A stretch of DNA of 64,000 bases, taken from assembly GCF_900177405.1 (NCBI RefSeq), contig NZ_LT840185.1, forward strand, positions 62,001-126,000, in the 5' to 3' direction. Positions 57,248-64,000 of this stretch are shown piece after piece. Both the position numbers and the translations under genes were made by a program. The first letter of the stretch is position 1, and the number at the start of each line of letters is the position of its first letter. This DNA is from Allosphingosinicella indica. GTDB lineage: Bacteria; Pseudomonadota; Alphaproteobacteria; Sphingomonadales; Sphingomonadaceae. The notes below the pieces were generated by a model that saw nothing but the letters and a program-made list of their open reading frames with translations, did no database searches and had not been told where the DNA came from.

Positions 57248-60200
57248 TGCCGACCTATGTCGAACTGCAGGTTACCAGCCACTTCTCCTTCCTGCGCGGT
57301 GCGTCGTCTCCAGAGGAACTGTTCGCGGCCGCAGCGCTGCAGGGCGCGACTGCGCTCGGGCTCGCCGACCGGAACACCGTCGCCGGCGTCGTCCGCGGCT
57401 GGGATGGCCAGAAGACGACGGGCGTCCGGATGATTGCCGGCAGCCGCGTCGATCTTGCCGATGGTCGCGCGCTGCTTCTCTATCCCCAGGCCCGCGCCGG
57501 CTGGTCGCAACTCACCCGGCTCCTGTCGATCGGGAAAGCGCGCGGCGGCAAGGGCTGCTGCATCCTCGAGTGGCGGGACGTCTTGCAGCATTGCGCGAAT
57601 ATGATCGCGATCCTGATTGCCGACATGCCTGGCGAATGCCATGCGGCCCGCCTGCGCGACCTGGCCGATGCGTTCGGTGACAGGGGATATTGCGCGCTCT
57701 CGTTCAGGCGGCGCCCGGACGATGCCGAGCGTCTCCACCGGCTCGACGCCGAGGCGCGCGCGGCGGGCGTCCGCAGCGTCGCAACCGGCGACGTCCTCTA
57801 TCACAGTCATGACCGCCGGCCGCTCCAGGACCTGGTAAGCGCGATCCGCGAGAAATGCTCGATCGACCAGCTTGGCTTCCGGCGCGAGCGTCATCTCGAT
57901 CGCGATTTGAAGGCGCCGGCCGAGATGGAGCGCCGCTTCGCTGATTTCCCCGATGCCATCCAGGCGAGCGCCGACATCGCGGAGGCATGCCGGTTCGATC
58001 TGGGCGAGATCCGCTACCAATATCCCTATGAGGAAGTGATGGCCGGCCGGACCGCGCAACAGGCGCTGGCATCACTTACCGAGGAGGCCGCCCGCAGCCG
58101 TTTCCCGAATGGCGTGCCCCGCCGCTACCGGAACCAGATCGATCATGAGCTCAAGCTCATCGGTGCGTTGGGTTACGCTCCCTATTTCCTAACCGTTAAC
58201 GCCATTGTCGCGGAGAGCCGGCGACGCGGTATTCTGTGCCAGGGCCGCGGTTCGGCGGCGAACAGCTGCGTCTGCTTCCTGCTCGGCGTCACGTCGATCG
58301 ATCCCATCCAGCATGAGCTCTTGTTCGAGCGTTTCGTTTCCGGCGAGCGCCGCGAGCCGCCTGACATCGACGTCGACTTCGAACACGAGCGGCGCGAGGA
58401 AATCATCCAGTGGATCTACGAGACCTACGGGCGCGACCGCTCGGCGCTGACTGCGGTTGTGACGCGCTACCGGACGCGCGGCGCTGTCGCCGAGGTGGGG
58501 AAGGCACTGGGCCTGCCACGCGACCTCACCAAGATGCTGACCGGTCTTGTCTGGGGCTGGTCGATGGACGGCATACCTGCCGAGCAGGTCGAAAGTCTCA
58601 ACCTCAATGCCCAGGATCACCGGCTCCGCCTGACCCTCGACCTTGCCCGGCAATTGATCGGGACGCCGCGTCATCTCTCGCAGCATCCGGGAGGGTTCGT
58701 GCTGACCCAGGAAAGGCTCGACGATCTCGTGCCGATCGAGCCGGCGCGGATGGAGGACCGCCAGATCATCGAATGGGACAAGGACGACATCGACGCGCTC
58801 AAATTCATGAAAGTCGATGTGCTGGGCCTGGGCATGCTGGGCTGCATGAATCGAGCCTTCAATCTGCTCGAGGACAAGAAGGGCATCCGCGTGACCATGG
58901 CCGATCTCCAGGACGACGATCCGGAGGTCTATGGCATGATCCAGAAGGCCGACACGCTCGGCACATTCCAGATCGAGAGCCGAGCGCAGATGTCGATGCT
59001 GCCCCGCATGAAGCCCCGGGAATTCTACGATCTGGTCATCGAGGTCGCGATCGTCCGGCCCGGGCCGATCCAGGGCGACATGGTCCACCCTTATCTGAGG
59101 CGCCGCGAGGGGCGCGAGACGCCGGAATATCCCAAGCCCGAGCTTCGCGCCGTTCTCGAGAAGACGCTCGGCGTGCCGCTGTTCCAGGAGCAGGCGATGA
59201 AGGTCGCCATCGTCGGTGCCGGCTTCACCCCGGTCGAGGCCGACCAGCTGCGCCGGGCGATGGCGACCTTCAAGCTGACCGGCGGGGTCAGCCATTTCTA
59301 CGACAAGCTCGTCGGCGGCATGGTCGCCCGCGGCTACCCGCAGGACTTCGCCGAGCGCACCTTCAAGCAGATCGAAGGCTTCGGCTCCTATGGCTTTCCG
59401 GAGAGCCACGCGGCCTCCTTCGCAAAGATCGCTTACGCGTCCTGCTGGATGAAGTTCCATCATCCCGACGTCTTCTGTGCGGCGTTGCTCAACGCGCAGC
59501 CGATGGGCTTCTACGCACCCGCCCAGATCGTCCGCGACGCGCGCGACCATGGCGTCGAAGTGCGCCCGGTGTCGATCAACGATAGTCACTGGGACTGCAC
59601 GCTCGAACCGGCCGGTGGCCGCCGCATGGCGGTCCGGCTCGGTTTCCGCCAGGCCCGCGGCCTCGCCAACCGTCACGGCGCCGCGATTGTCGGTGCCCGG
59701 GCAGGCACGCCCTATGACAGCGTTGAAGATGTCTGGCGCCGCGCCGGCGTTCCCCGCGCGGCGATCGAGCGGCTCGCCGAAGCGGACGCTTTCCATTGTC
59801 TCGCCGAAAGCCGGCGCCAGGGTCTGTGGAAGGCGCAGGGCCTAGGCGAAGCGCCGCTTCCTCTTTTCGCAGCGGCGGACGAGCGCGAACGGGCATTTTC
59901 ACCCGAGGGCCGCGAGCCGGACGTGGTGCTTCGTCCGATGAGCGAAGGTCGGGAGGTGGTCGAGGATTACCGCGCGCTGCAGCTCTCGCTGCGCGGTCAT
60001 CCGCTCCAGTTCCTGCGTGCCGCGCTCGAGCGGCGCAACATCGTCCGGTGCGCCGATCTGCGATCGATCCGAGACGGCCGCAATGTCGAAGTCGCCGGCG
60101 TCATTCTCGTTCGGCAGCGCCCCGGCTCGGCAAAGGGCGTACTGTTCGTGACGATCGAGGACGAGACCGGCGTTGCGCAGGGCATTTTGTGGCCCGACAC

Positions 60201-60504
60201 GTTCGAGACCTACCGCCGGCAGATCATGTCCGCCTCGATGATCGCGATGCGGGGCCGTCTTCAGAAGGAAGGCGAGGTCGTACACATCATCTGCGACCGT
60301 ATCGTCGATCATGACGCGATGCTGCGCTCGATCGGCAACATGGATTTCGCGCTGACCCAGGGGCGCGGCGACGGCGCCGCGCACGGGGGCGGTCCGGATC
60401 CGCGCGACCCCGCCTTCCCGAATGGCCGCACTCTCGCCTCCGCGCCTTATCGGACAGGCATGCCGGACGCGATCGTGCCGATCCGCAGCCATGACTTCCA
60501 TTAG
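57247..60504 (+). CDS. dnaE2: error-prone DNA polymerase DnaE2
   Basis: A 1085-residue C-family polymerase catalytic subunit used for damage-induced mutagenesis. N-terminal PHP domain ([20 protein letters not shown]). Polymerase core with [20 protein letters not shown] and the catalytic aspartates in [16 protein letters not shown], and [15 protein letters not shown] further on. The OB-fold is in [20 protein letters not shown]. Its length and the operon with imuA/imuB and a LexA box separate it from replicative DnaE. ATG 57247 overlaps the imuB stop. Confidence 0.96.
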   Translation: MPTYVELQVTSHFSFLRGASSPEELFAAAALQGATALGLADRNTVAGVVRGWDGQKTTGVRMIAGSRVDLADGRALLLYPQARAGWSQLTRLLSIGKARGGKGCCILEWRDVLQHCANMIAILIADMPGECHAARLRDLADAFGDRGYCALSFRRRPDDAERLHRLDAEARAAGVRSVATGDVLYHSHDRRPLQDLVSAIREKCSIDQLGFRRERHLDRDLKAPAEMERRFADFPDAIQASADIAEACRFDLGEIRYQYPYEEVMAGRTAQQALASLTEEAARSRFPNGVPRRYRNQIDHELKLIGALGYAPYFLTVNAIVAESRRRGILCQGRGSAANSCVCFLLGVTSIDPIQHELLFERFVSGERREPPDIDVDFEHERREEIIQWIYETYGRDRSALTAVVTRYRTRGAVAEVGKALGLPRDLTKMLTGLVWGWSMDGIPAEQVESLNLNAQDHRLRLTLDLARQLIGTPRHLSQHPGGFVLTQERLDDLVPIEPARMEDRQIIEWDKDDIDALKFMKVDVLGLGMLGCMNRAFNLLEDKKGIRVTMADLQDDDPEVYGMIQKADTLGTFQIESRAQMSMLPRMKPREFYDLVIEVAIVRPGPIQGDMVHPYLRRREGRETPEYPKPELRAVLEKTLGVPLFQEQAMKVAIVGAGFTPVEADQLRRAMATFKLTGGVSHFYDKLVGGMVARGYPQDFAERTFKQIEGFGSYGFPESHAASFAKIAYASCWMKFHHPDVFCAALLNAQPMGFYAPAQIVRDARDHGVEVRPVSINDSHWDCTLEPAGGRRMAVRLGFRQARGLANRHGAAIVGARAGTPYDSVEDVWRRAGVPRAAIERLAEADAFHCLAESRRQGLWKAQGLGEAPLPLFAAADERERAFSPEGREPDVVLRPMSEGREVVEDYRALQLSLRGHPLQFLRAALERRNIVRCADLRSIRDGRNVEVAGVILVRQRPGSAKGVLFVTIEDETGVAQGILWPDTFETYRRQIMSASMIAMRGRLQKEGEVVHIICDRIVDHDAMLRSIGNMDFALTQGRGDGAAHGGGPDPRDPAFPNGRTLASAPYRTGMPDAIVPIRSHDFH

Positions 60505-60829
60505 GGCAGCAACGCGCGACGCCGGCACCACCGAGCGTGCGCTCAACGTACTTCGCGAAGCCACCGCCGCAAAGGACCGCACGCAGACACGCGGCGTTGC
60601 CCTCGCCTTATGGGTGTTGCGCGGCCGATGCCCGGACGAGTGGCTCTGCGCTTTCTGGGACGCGGCCGGCTCCGGCCACGACATCGGCCGCAGCCAAGGT
60701 CTGCATGCCGCCTATAATGGCATCGTAAGACAGCTCCGGACGGGCGGACGCCTGCTGGAGACCCGACCCGCTGGCGAGACAGCGGACTGTCGCTCGTCGT
60801 CATCGAAGCCGCAGCGATCGACGCCGTAG
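60491..60829 (+). CDS. small hypothetical protein after dnaE2
   Basis: A 112-residue frame starting at ATG 60491, overlapping the dnaE2 end. The middle ([20 protein letters not shown], then [24 protein letters not shown]) looks protein-like, with conserved-looking Trp and Gly residues; the last 30 residues are Ser/Arg-rich and less convincing. I recognise no domain. It may be a short sphingomonad protein co-transcribed with the mutasome. Confidence 0.45.
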   Translation: MTSIRAATRDAGTTERALNVLREATAAKDRTQTRGVALALWVLRGRCPDEWLCAFWDAAGSGHDIGRSQGLHAAYNGIVRQLRTGGRLLETRPAGETADCRSSSSKPQRSTP

Positions 60830-61079
60830 TTGGGGATGAAATGTAGCTCAATTGACTGGATTGCGAGCAAGGCGTCTCTTTGGCCATAAACCGCAGCGAC
60901 GGCGGACGACTGCGCCCGAAAGTCACGGCGAGGAGGATCAACGAACATCACCTCCGGCTCTCGACAGTCGAGCAGGAAAATACTCGCTAGCATGACAAGA
61001 CGCGAATTTCCTCTTTTCTACAAACGACTTGCCGCTAGCTTTCTTGTTCGCCGAATCAGGCGAAACGGGGAGAATATAG

Positions 61080-61652
61080 ATGCCTATTATGGGGGCGGTC
61101 GCGCTTGCGGCCTCGATGGCGCGCGCTGCGCACGCCCAGGACAATCTCACGAGCAGCGCAGCGCCGGCACCGGCACCGCCTGCCATAGTCGATGCGAACA
61201 CGGTGCCAGCCGTTCCGACGGCGAGCGATTGCAGCCAGCCGGGAAGCTGCGGCGCGATCATGCTGCCGAAGGACACGATCGTCCAGGTTGCCGCAGTCAA
61301 CGAGATCACGTCAATCGACATGAAGGAGGGCGATCAGCACATGCTCCAGATCGCTACTGACGTTGCCCAAAACGGCAAGGTCATCATACCGCGTGGTGCG
61401 CCGGTGAAAGGCAAGATCATCTGGCGCACCGGCAAAGGCATCGTCGGCAAGTCGGCAAAATTCGAGATCGAGTTCGAGGAAGTGACCGTTGGCGGCAAAG
61501 CCTATCTGCTCAAGGGCAAGCATCGGCAGGAAGGCCGCGGCAATACAGCGGCCGCTTTGCTGGCTTCATGGGTCGTCACGGGCCGGTCGGCAGTGATCCC
61601 CTCGGGCGCAGTCATGAACGCTTTCACCGAAGAGGATATTCCTTCGACTTAA
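61080..61652 (+). CDS. exported hypothetical protein with beta-rich domain
   Basis: A 190-residue protein with a signal peptide (MPIMGAVALAASMARAAHAQ, cleavage after AHAQ) and an Ala/Pro-rich spacer. The remainder is beta-rich (LPKDTIVQVAAVNEITSIDM, VIIPRGAPVKGKIIWRTGKG). IPRGAPVKGKI resembles the SLT/TrbI-like 'durable surface' pattern, but I cannot name the family. It stands alone and is followed by a strong inverted repeat. Confidence 0.65.
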   Translation: MPIMGAVALAASMARAAHAQDNLTSSAAPAPAPPAIVDANTVPAVPTASDCSQPGSCGAIMLPKDTIVQVAAVNEITSIDMKEGDQHMLQIATDVAQNGKVIIPRGAPVKGKIIWRTGKGIVGKSAKFEIEFEEVTVGGKAYLLKGKHRQEGRGNTAAALLASWVVTGRSAVIPSGAVMNAFTEEDIPST

Positions 61653-61669
61653 GTGCAGGATTACGTGGC

Positions 61670-61712
61670 CTGGCCACGCCGTGCGCAGCGTGCGCGAAGA
61701 CGGCGTGGCCAG
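61670..61712. terminator. 13-bp perfect inverted repeat with nested hairpin
   Basis: CTGGCCACGCCGT (61670-61682) and ACGGCGTGGCCAG (61700-61712) are perfectly complementary. Inside, GCGCA (61683-61687) pairs with TGCGC (61691-61695), so the whole forms one long cruciform or hairpin. It begins 17 bases after a stop codon. There is no T-run; it could be a terminator, a protein-binding site or a small repeated element. Confidence 0.65.
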
Positions 61713-61791
61713 CAAGTTTGCCCGGACTTAACGTGAGCCGGCAAACAGGCCATGATCGGGGCAGACGACCAGCATCATCGAGCAAGATCGC

Positions 61792-62346
61792 ATGCCGCCT
61801 CCCAAGAAGTTGAAGGTCTTCCGCACGCCTATCGGCTTTCATGACGCCTTCGTCGCCGCGCCAAGCCAAAAGGCCGCGCTCGAGGCGTGGGGCGCGGACA
61901 GCAATCTTTTCACAGCCGGCATCGCGGATCGGGTGGACGATCCAGCACTCATGGCGGAACCGCTCGCCAATCCCGGGAAGGTGATACGGCGCGTCCGCGG
62001 CACTTTGGCAGAGCATGTCGCGGCCCTTCCCGAGGCGAGTCGATCGCCCGAGCGCTCGCCACGAACAAAGAAGGCCAACAGCAAAACAGAGGCGTCGCCC
62101 AAGCCAGCCAAGCCAAAGCCTCGCCCCAGCCGCGCAGCGCTCGACAGAGCCGAAGCGGCGCTGGCCGTTGCCGGGACATCGCACCAGGCGGACCTTTCCA
62201 GGCTCCGAAGAAAGCGAGCCGAGATCGATCGCGAGATACGTGCGCTCGAGGCACGACAGGAACGAGAAAAAGCAAAACTTGAGCGCGCAATCGATCGAGC
62301 GCGAACGACTTTTGAACGAGCCATGGAGGCGTGGCGGGCGCAGTGA
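61792..62346 (+). CDS. coiled-coil, Lys/Ala/Pro-rich hypothetical protein
   Basis: A 184-residue cytosolic protein. Residues 1-70 form an ordered domain (KVFRTPIGFHDAFVAAPSQK, then AALEAWGADSNLF). Residues 75-115 are a Lys/Pro/Ser-rich linker, and 120-184 a highly charged coiled coil (RLRRKRAEIDREIRALEARQ). Similar sphingomonad proteins are labelled TolA-like for composition only. ATG 61792 start; no clear ribosome-binding site. Confidence 0.6.
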   Translation: MPPPKKLKVFRTPIGFHDAFVAAPSQKAALEAWGADSNLFTAGIADRVDDPALMAEPLANPGKVIRRVRGTLAEHVAALPEASRSPERSPRTKKANSKTEASPKPAKPKPRPSRAALDRAEAALAVAGTSHQADLSRLRRKRAEIDREIRALEARQEREKAKLERAIDRARTTFERAMEAWRAQ

Positions 62347-62450
62347 CGTGCGTACGTTGCGCCACGGCGAAGCGACGCGCATTCCCGCAAATTCGACATA
62401 ACCTGCATCACGGACACGAAACCCCGCGTGCAGACCCGGCTTTATCCAGC

Positions 62451-62738
62451 ATGCCTCGTTTCTACCTCCACCTTTGCGACAGCGGCGATTTCCTGAAGGA
62501 CGACGAGGGTAGTGAGCTCACCGACGCCGCGGTGGCGCGCCAGACCGCCATCAGCGAAGCGCGAAGCATCATGGCGAGCGACCTGAGAACCGGCACGCTC
62601 GACCTGTCCGCTTTCATCGAAGTGGACGATGAGAACCGAAAATATCTCTTCACCGTGCATTTTGCCGACGCGATTAAGGTGAAGGGGGGAGACTTGCGCG
62701 CGACCGGCGGCGGTCGCGAAGGACAGACACTGCAGTAG
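62451..62738 (+). CDS. DUF6894 family small protein
   Basis: A 95-residue protein that begins MPRFYLHLCDSGDFLKDDEG and continues TAISEARSIMASDLRTGTLD and VDDENRKYLFTVHFADAIKV, the complete pattern of DUF6894 (MPRYFFH...D..G.EL.D...A...A). Family members are common in alphaproteobacteria, function unknown. In-frame upstream codons are not protein-like, so ATG 62451 is the start. Confidence 0.8.
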   Translation: MPRFYLHLCDSGDFLKDDEGSELTDAAVARQTAISEARSIMASDLRTGTLDLSAFIEVDDENRKYLFTVHFADAIKVKGGDLRATGGGREGQTLQ

Positions 62739-62927
62739 CCGTAGGCAAGGGCTTTCGCTGCAAGGACCCGCAAGAGGGAAAGGATAGTGGAATCGCGAAG
62801 CAAGCAGCGGCCGGCCGCAGCCACCGTCAAATGCAGGAATTCTTCCGTCGGGGCATAGTGCCGGCGTCGCCGCGCCGCGGAAGCTTTCCCGCGTGCTACC
62901 CTGGACAAACGATCGGTACCGCGTCTG

Positions 62928-63224
62928 CTAGCCAGTGCCCTCCGGACTGCCGGCCGAGTTGTCGTCGCCCTCCTTATCGTTCTTCCGGGCCCAGCGATCG
63001 CCGCGCGTCTGCGCCACGCCGGTTACATTGCGAGAATCCTCCGGCTCATATTCACCGCCATGCGGTCCCTGGGCGTCGCCGCTCCAACGGCCATCCTTGG
63101 TGTGTGCCATTCCCGTCACATTACGGGAATCATTGGGCTCATACTCATTGGGACGGTCGGTTTCCGATTGGCGATCCTCGCGACGATGCATGTCGCGATG
63201 ATCGCTACGATTACTGTCGGACAT
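62928..63224 (-). CDS. hydrophilic protein with tandem YEPxDSRNVTG repeat
   Basis: A 98-residue, very charged protein from ATG 63224 behind GGAGAG. It contains two copies of a roughly 25-residue unit: EYEPNDSRNVTGMAHTKDGR and EYEPEDSRNVTGVAQTRGDR, each followed by W. The first 25 residues are Arg/Asp/His-rich. No signal peptide or membrane segment; likely intrinsically disordered. Composition recalls small stress-induced proteins, but I do not recognise the family. Confidence 0.6.
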   Translation of the reverse strand: MSDSNRSDHRDMHRREDRQSETDRPNEYEPNDSRNVTGMAHTKDGRWSGDAQGPHGGEYEPEDSRNVTGVAQTRGDRWARKNDKEGDDNSAGSPEGTG

Positions 63225-63934
63225 TTCACTCTCCACTTGCCAATGCCGAAGTGACGGCATTTCCTTCACCCCGGACAACGCATCGCCCGCCGATAGGTGG
63301 CAGCTCGCCCCCCGCCGAGAAATGCGAAGCCGGAACGAATTCAGCCCAGCATTGCCAGGAGAGGTACGGCGCAAGTCTCCACACCGTGGCGGAGCCCGGA
63401 TGGCTCTTAGCGGCACAGGCAAATTCCAATATTGATCTATCGAGCAACTTACGCTGAACTCATACTGTCGGCGCTCCACTGCTCGGAAGCACCGGCGGAG
63501 CGCGCGGGTCGGTTCGGATGGCCCGCGTGCTCCAACCTCAGCCGAAGACCTATCTAATTGTGGTCACGTCCCGATAGGTGTCCGGCCGGCGTCCTCCCCC
63601 GCCCTGAAGGGGCCGCGCTGTCACTCGATGATGAAACTCACCGCCAGCAAATTCGCGAAGTTCAGCGCCGTCATGCGTCTGAAGTCATGCCGGACCCCGC
63701 ATAAGACCGCGACCAATGTAAATTAGCCCGACCGGTAACGGATGTTTGATCTTCCACCGAGGATAAGCCGACGATCCACCAGGCATCGTGACCAGCGTAT
63801 CCCGCCAGAACGGACTCGGCCGGTAGAATGTCCAATACGCGCCAGCATGCGCTCATTTCACGAGTTCATGGGGTATATCGCGTAGGTGGGGGCAAGAGCG
63901 TCTCACGGCCGTTCTCGCCTCTTGACGTCTCCTG
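63225..63934. other. gene-poor stretch near the right end
   Basis: About 700 bases in which I can support no gene. Short open frames exist on both strands but look like chance. The only structure noted is the hairpin at 63497-63533. Confidence 0.4.
63497..63533. terminator. 12-bp hairpin in the right intergenic region
   Basis: GGAGCGCGCGGG (63497-63508) pairs along its full length with CCCGCGTGCTCC (63522-63533), counting one G-T wobble, around a 13-nt loop. No adjacent gene explains it. Confidence 0.4.
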
Positions 63935-64000
63935 CTATTTTGCGCCGGGCTCATAAATTTCGATAGCACCACCAATCCTGCCGTGGAAGAAATGCGGCAG
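63935..64000 (-). CDS. possible C-terminal end of a leftward gene cut by the window end
   Basis: The frame read leftward from 64000 is open for 21 codons (ending GRIGGAIEIYEPGAK) before TAG at 63935-63937. The stretch looks protein-like, but it is too short to name. It could be chance. Confidence 0.3.
   Translation of the reverse strand: MPHFFHGRIGGAIEIYEPGAK

Noticed and set aside
60712-60993. A 93-codon - strand frame
   Set aside because: Overlaps the small + strand gene, has no ribosome-binding site or recognisable domain, and sits in a low-information region.
62928-63224. A further RiPP precursor with repeated cores
   Set aside because: The repeat units are charged and lack a leader/core boundary, and no maturation enzyme is nearby.
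63671-63856. A 61-codon - strand frame in the right intergenic region
   Set aside because: No domain, no ribosome-binding site, and flanked by non-coding-looking sequence; could be a chance frame.

Overview
The window looks like the chromosome of a GC-rich alphaproteobacterium, most likely a member of the Sphingomonadaceae. Evidence for this is the density of TonB-dependent receptors, the small-protein families DUF6961 and DUF6894, the imuA-imuB-dnaE2 cassette behind a GAAC-N7-GAAC LexA box, ROSE-type heat-shock leaders and a LOV-HisKA_2 photoreceptor kinase. This placement rests on gene content and style only; no rRNA is present.

Layout. 0-4.5 kb: the start of a DUF885 protein, tRNA-Asp, an AI-2E-type exporter, a cyclic-nucleotide-binding/FAD oxidoreductase, and the first of two near-identical hsp20 genes, each behind a candidate ROSE RNA thermometer. 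4.5-11.7 kb: a TetR-controlled RND efflux operon with palindromic operators. 12-22.2 kb: a putative uptake and catabolism block (TonB receptor, CDGSH-cupin fusion, class V aminotransferase, Na+-symporter, MarR regulator with a perfect 12-bp inverted-repeat operator, VOC protein, two exported amidohydrolases). 22.3 kb: a tRNA 3'-end remnant that looks like an old integration site.

22.9-31.8 kb holds a complete, isopeptidase-type lasso-peptide locus. ECF sigma, FecR, a TonB receptor with an STN domain and a lasso isopeptidase run rightward. They converge on a leftward operon of two precursor genes (neither annotated by size alone), a B1/B2 maturation protease and the lasso cyclase. Each precursor is followed by a strong hairpin. 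The two predicted 21-residue cores share Gly1 and Glu8, predicting an 8-residue macrolactam ring. I regard this as the most interesting system here.

32-43 kb is accessory-like. It has a nuclease-like protein, an orphan Cas5d-type CRISPR protein with no other cas gene or array, and a quorum-sensing operon luxR-luxI-phyH-gntR with a second, divergent luxR. It also has DUF6499/DUF2285, a membrane-anchored HTH protein, RadC, SRAP, DUF6961, a retropepsin-like protease and AlkB.

43.2-50.8 kb is a compact, complete histidine operon (yerC-hisG-D-[CB]-H-A-F-[IE]-N). In it hisC and the hisB dehydratase are one continuous reading frame. 50.9-64 kb: a sulfotransferase, the second thermosensor-hsp20, a LOV histidine kinase with its response regulator, the SOS mutasome imuA-imuB-dnaE2, and several small hypothetical genes.
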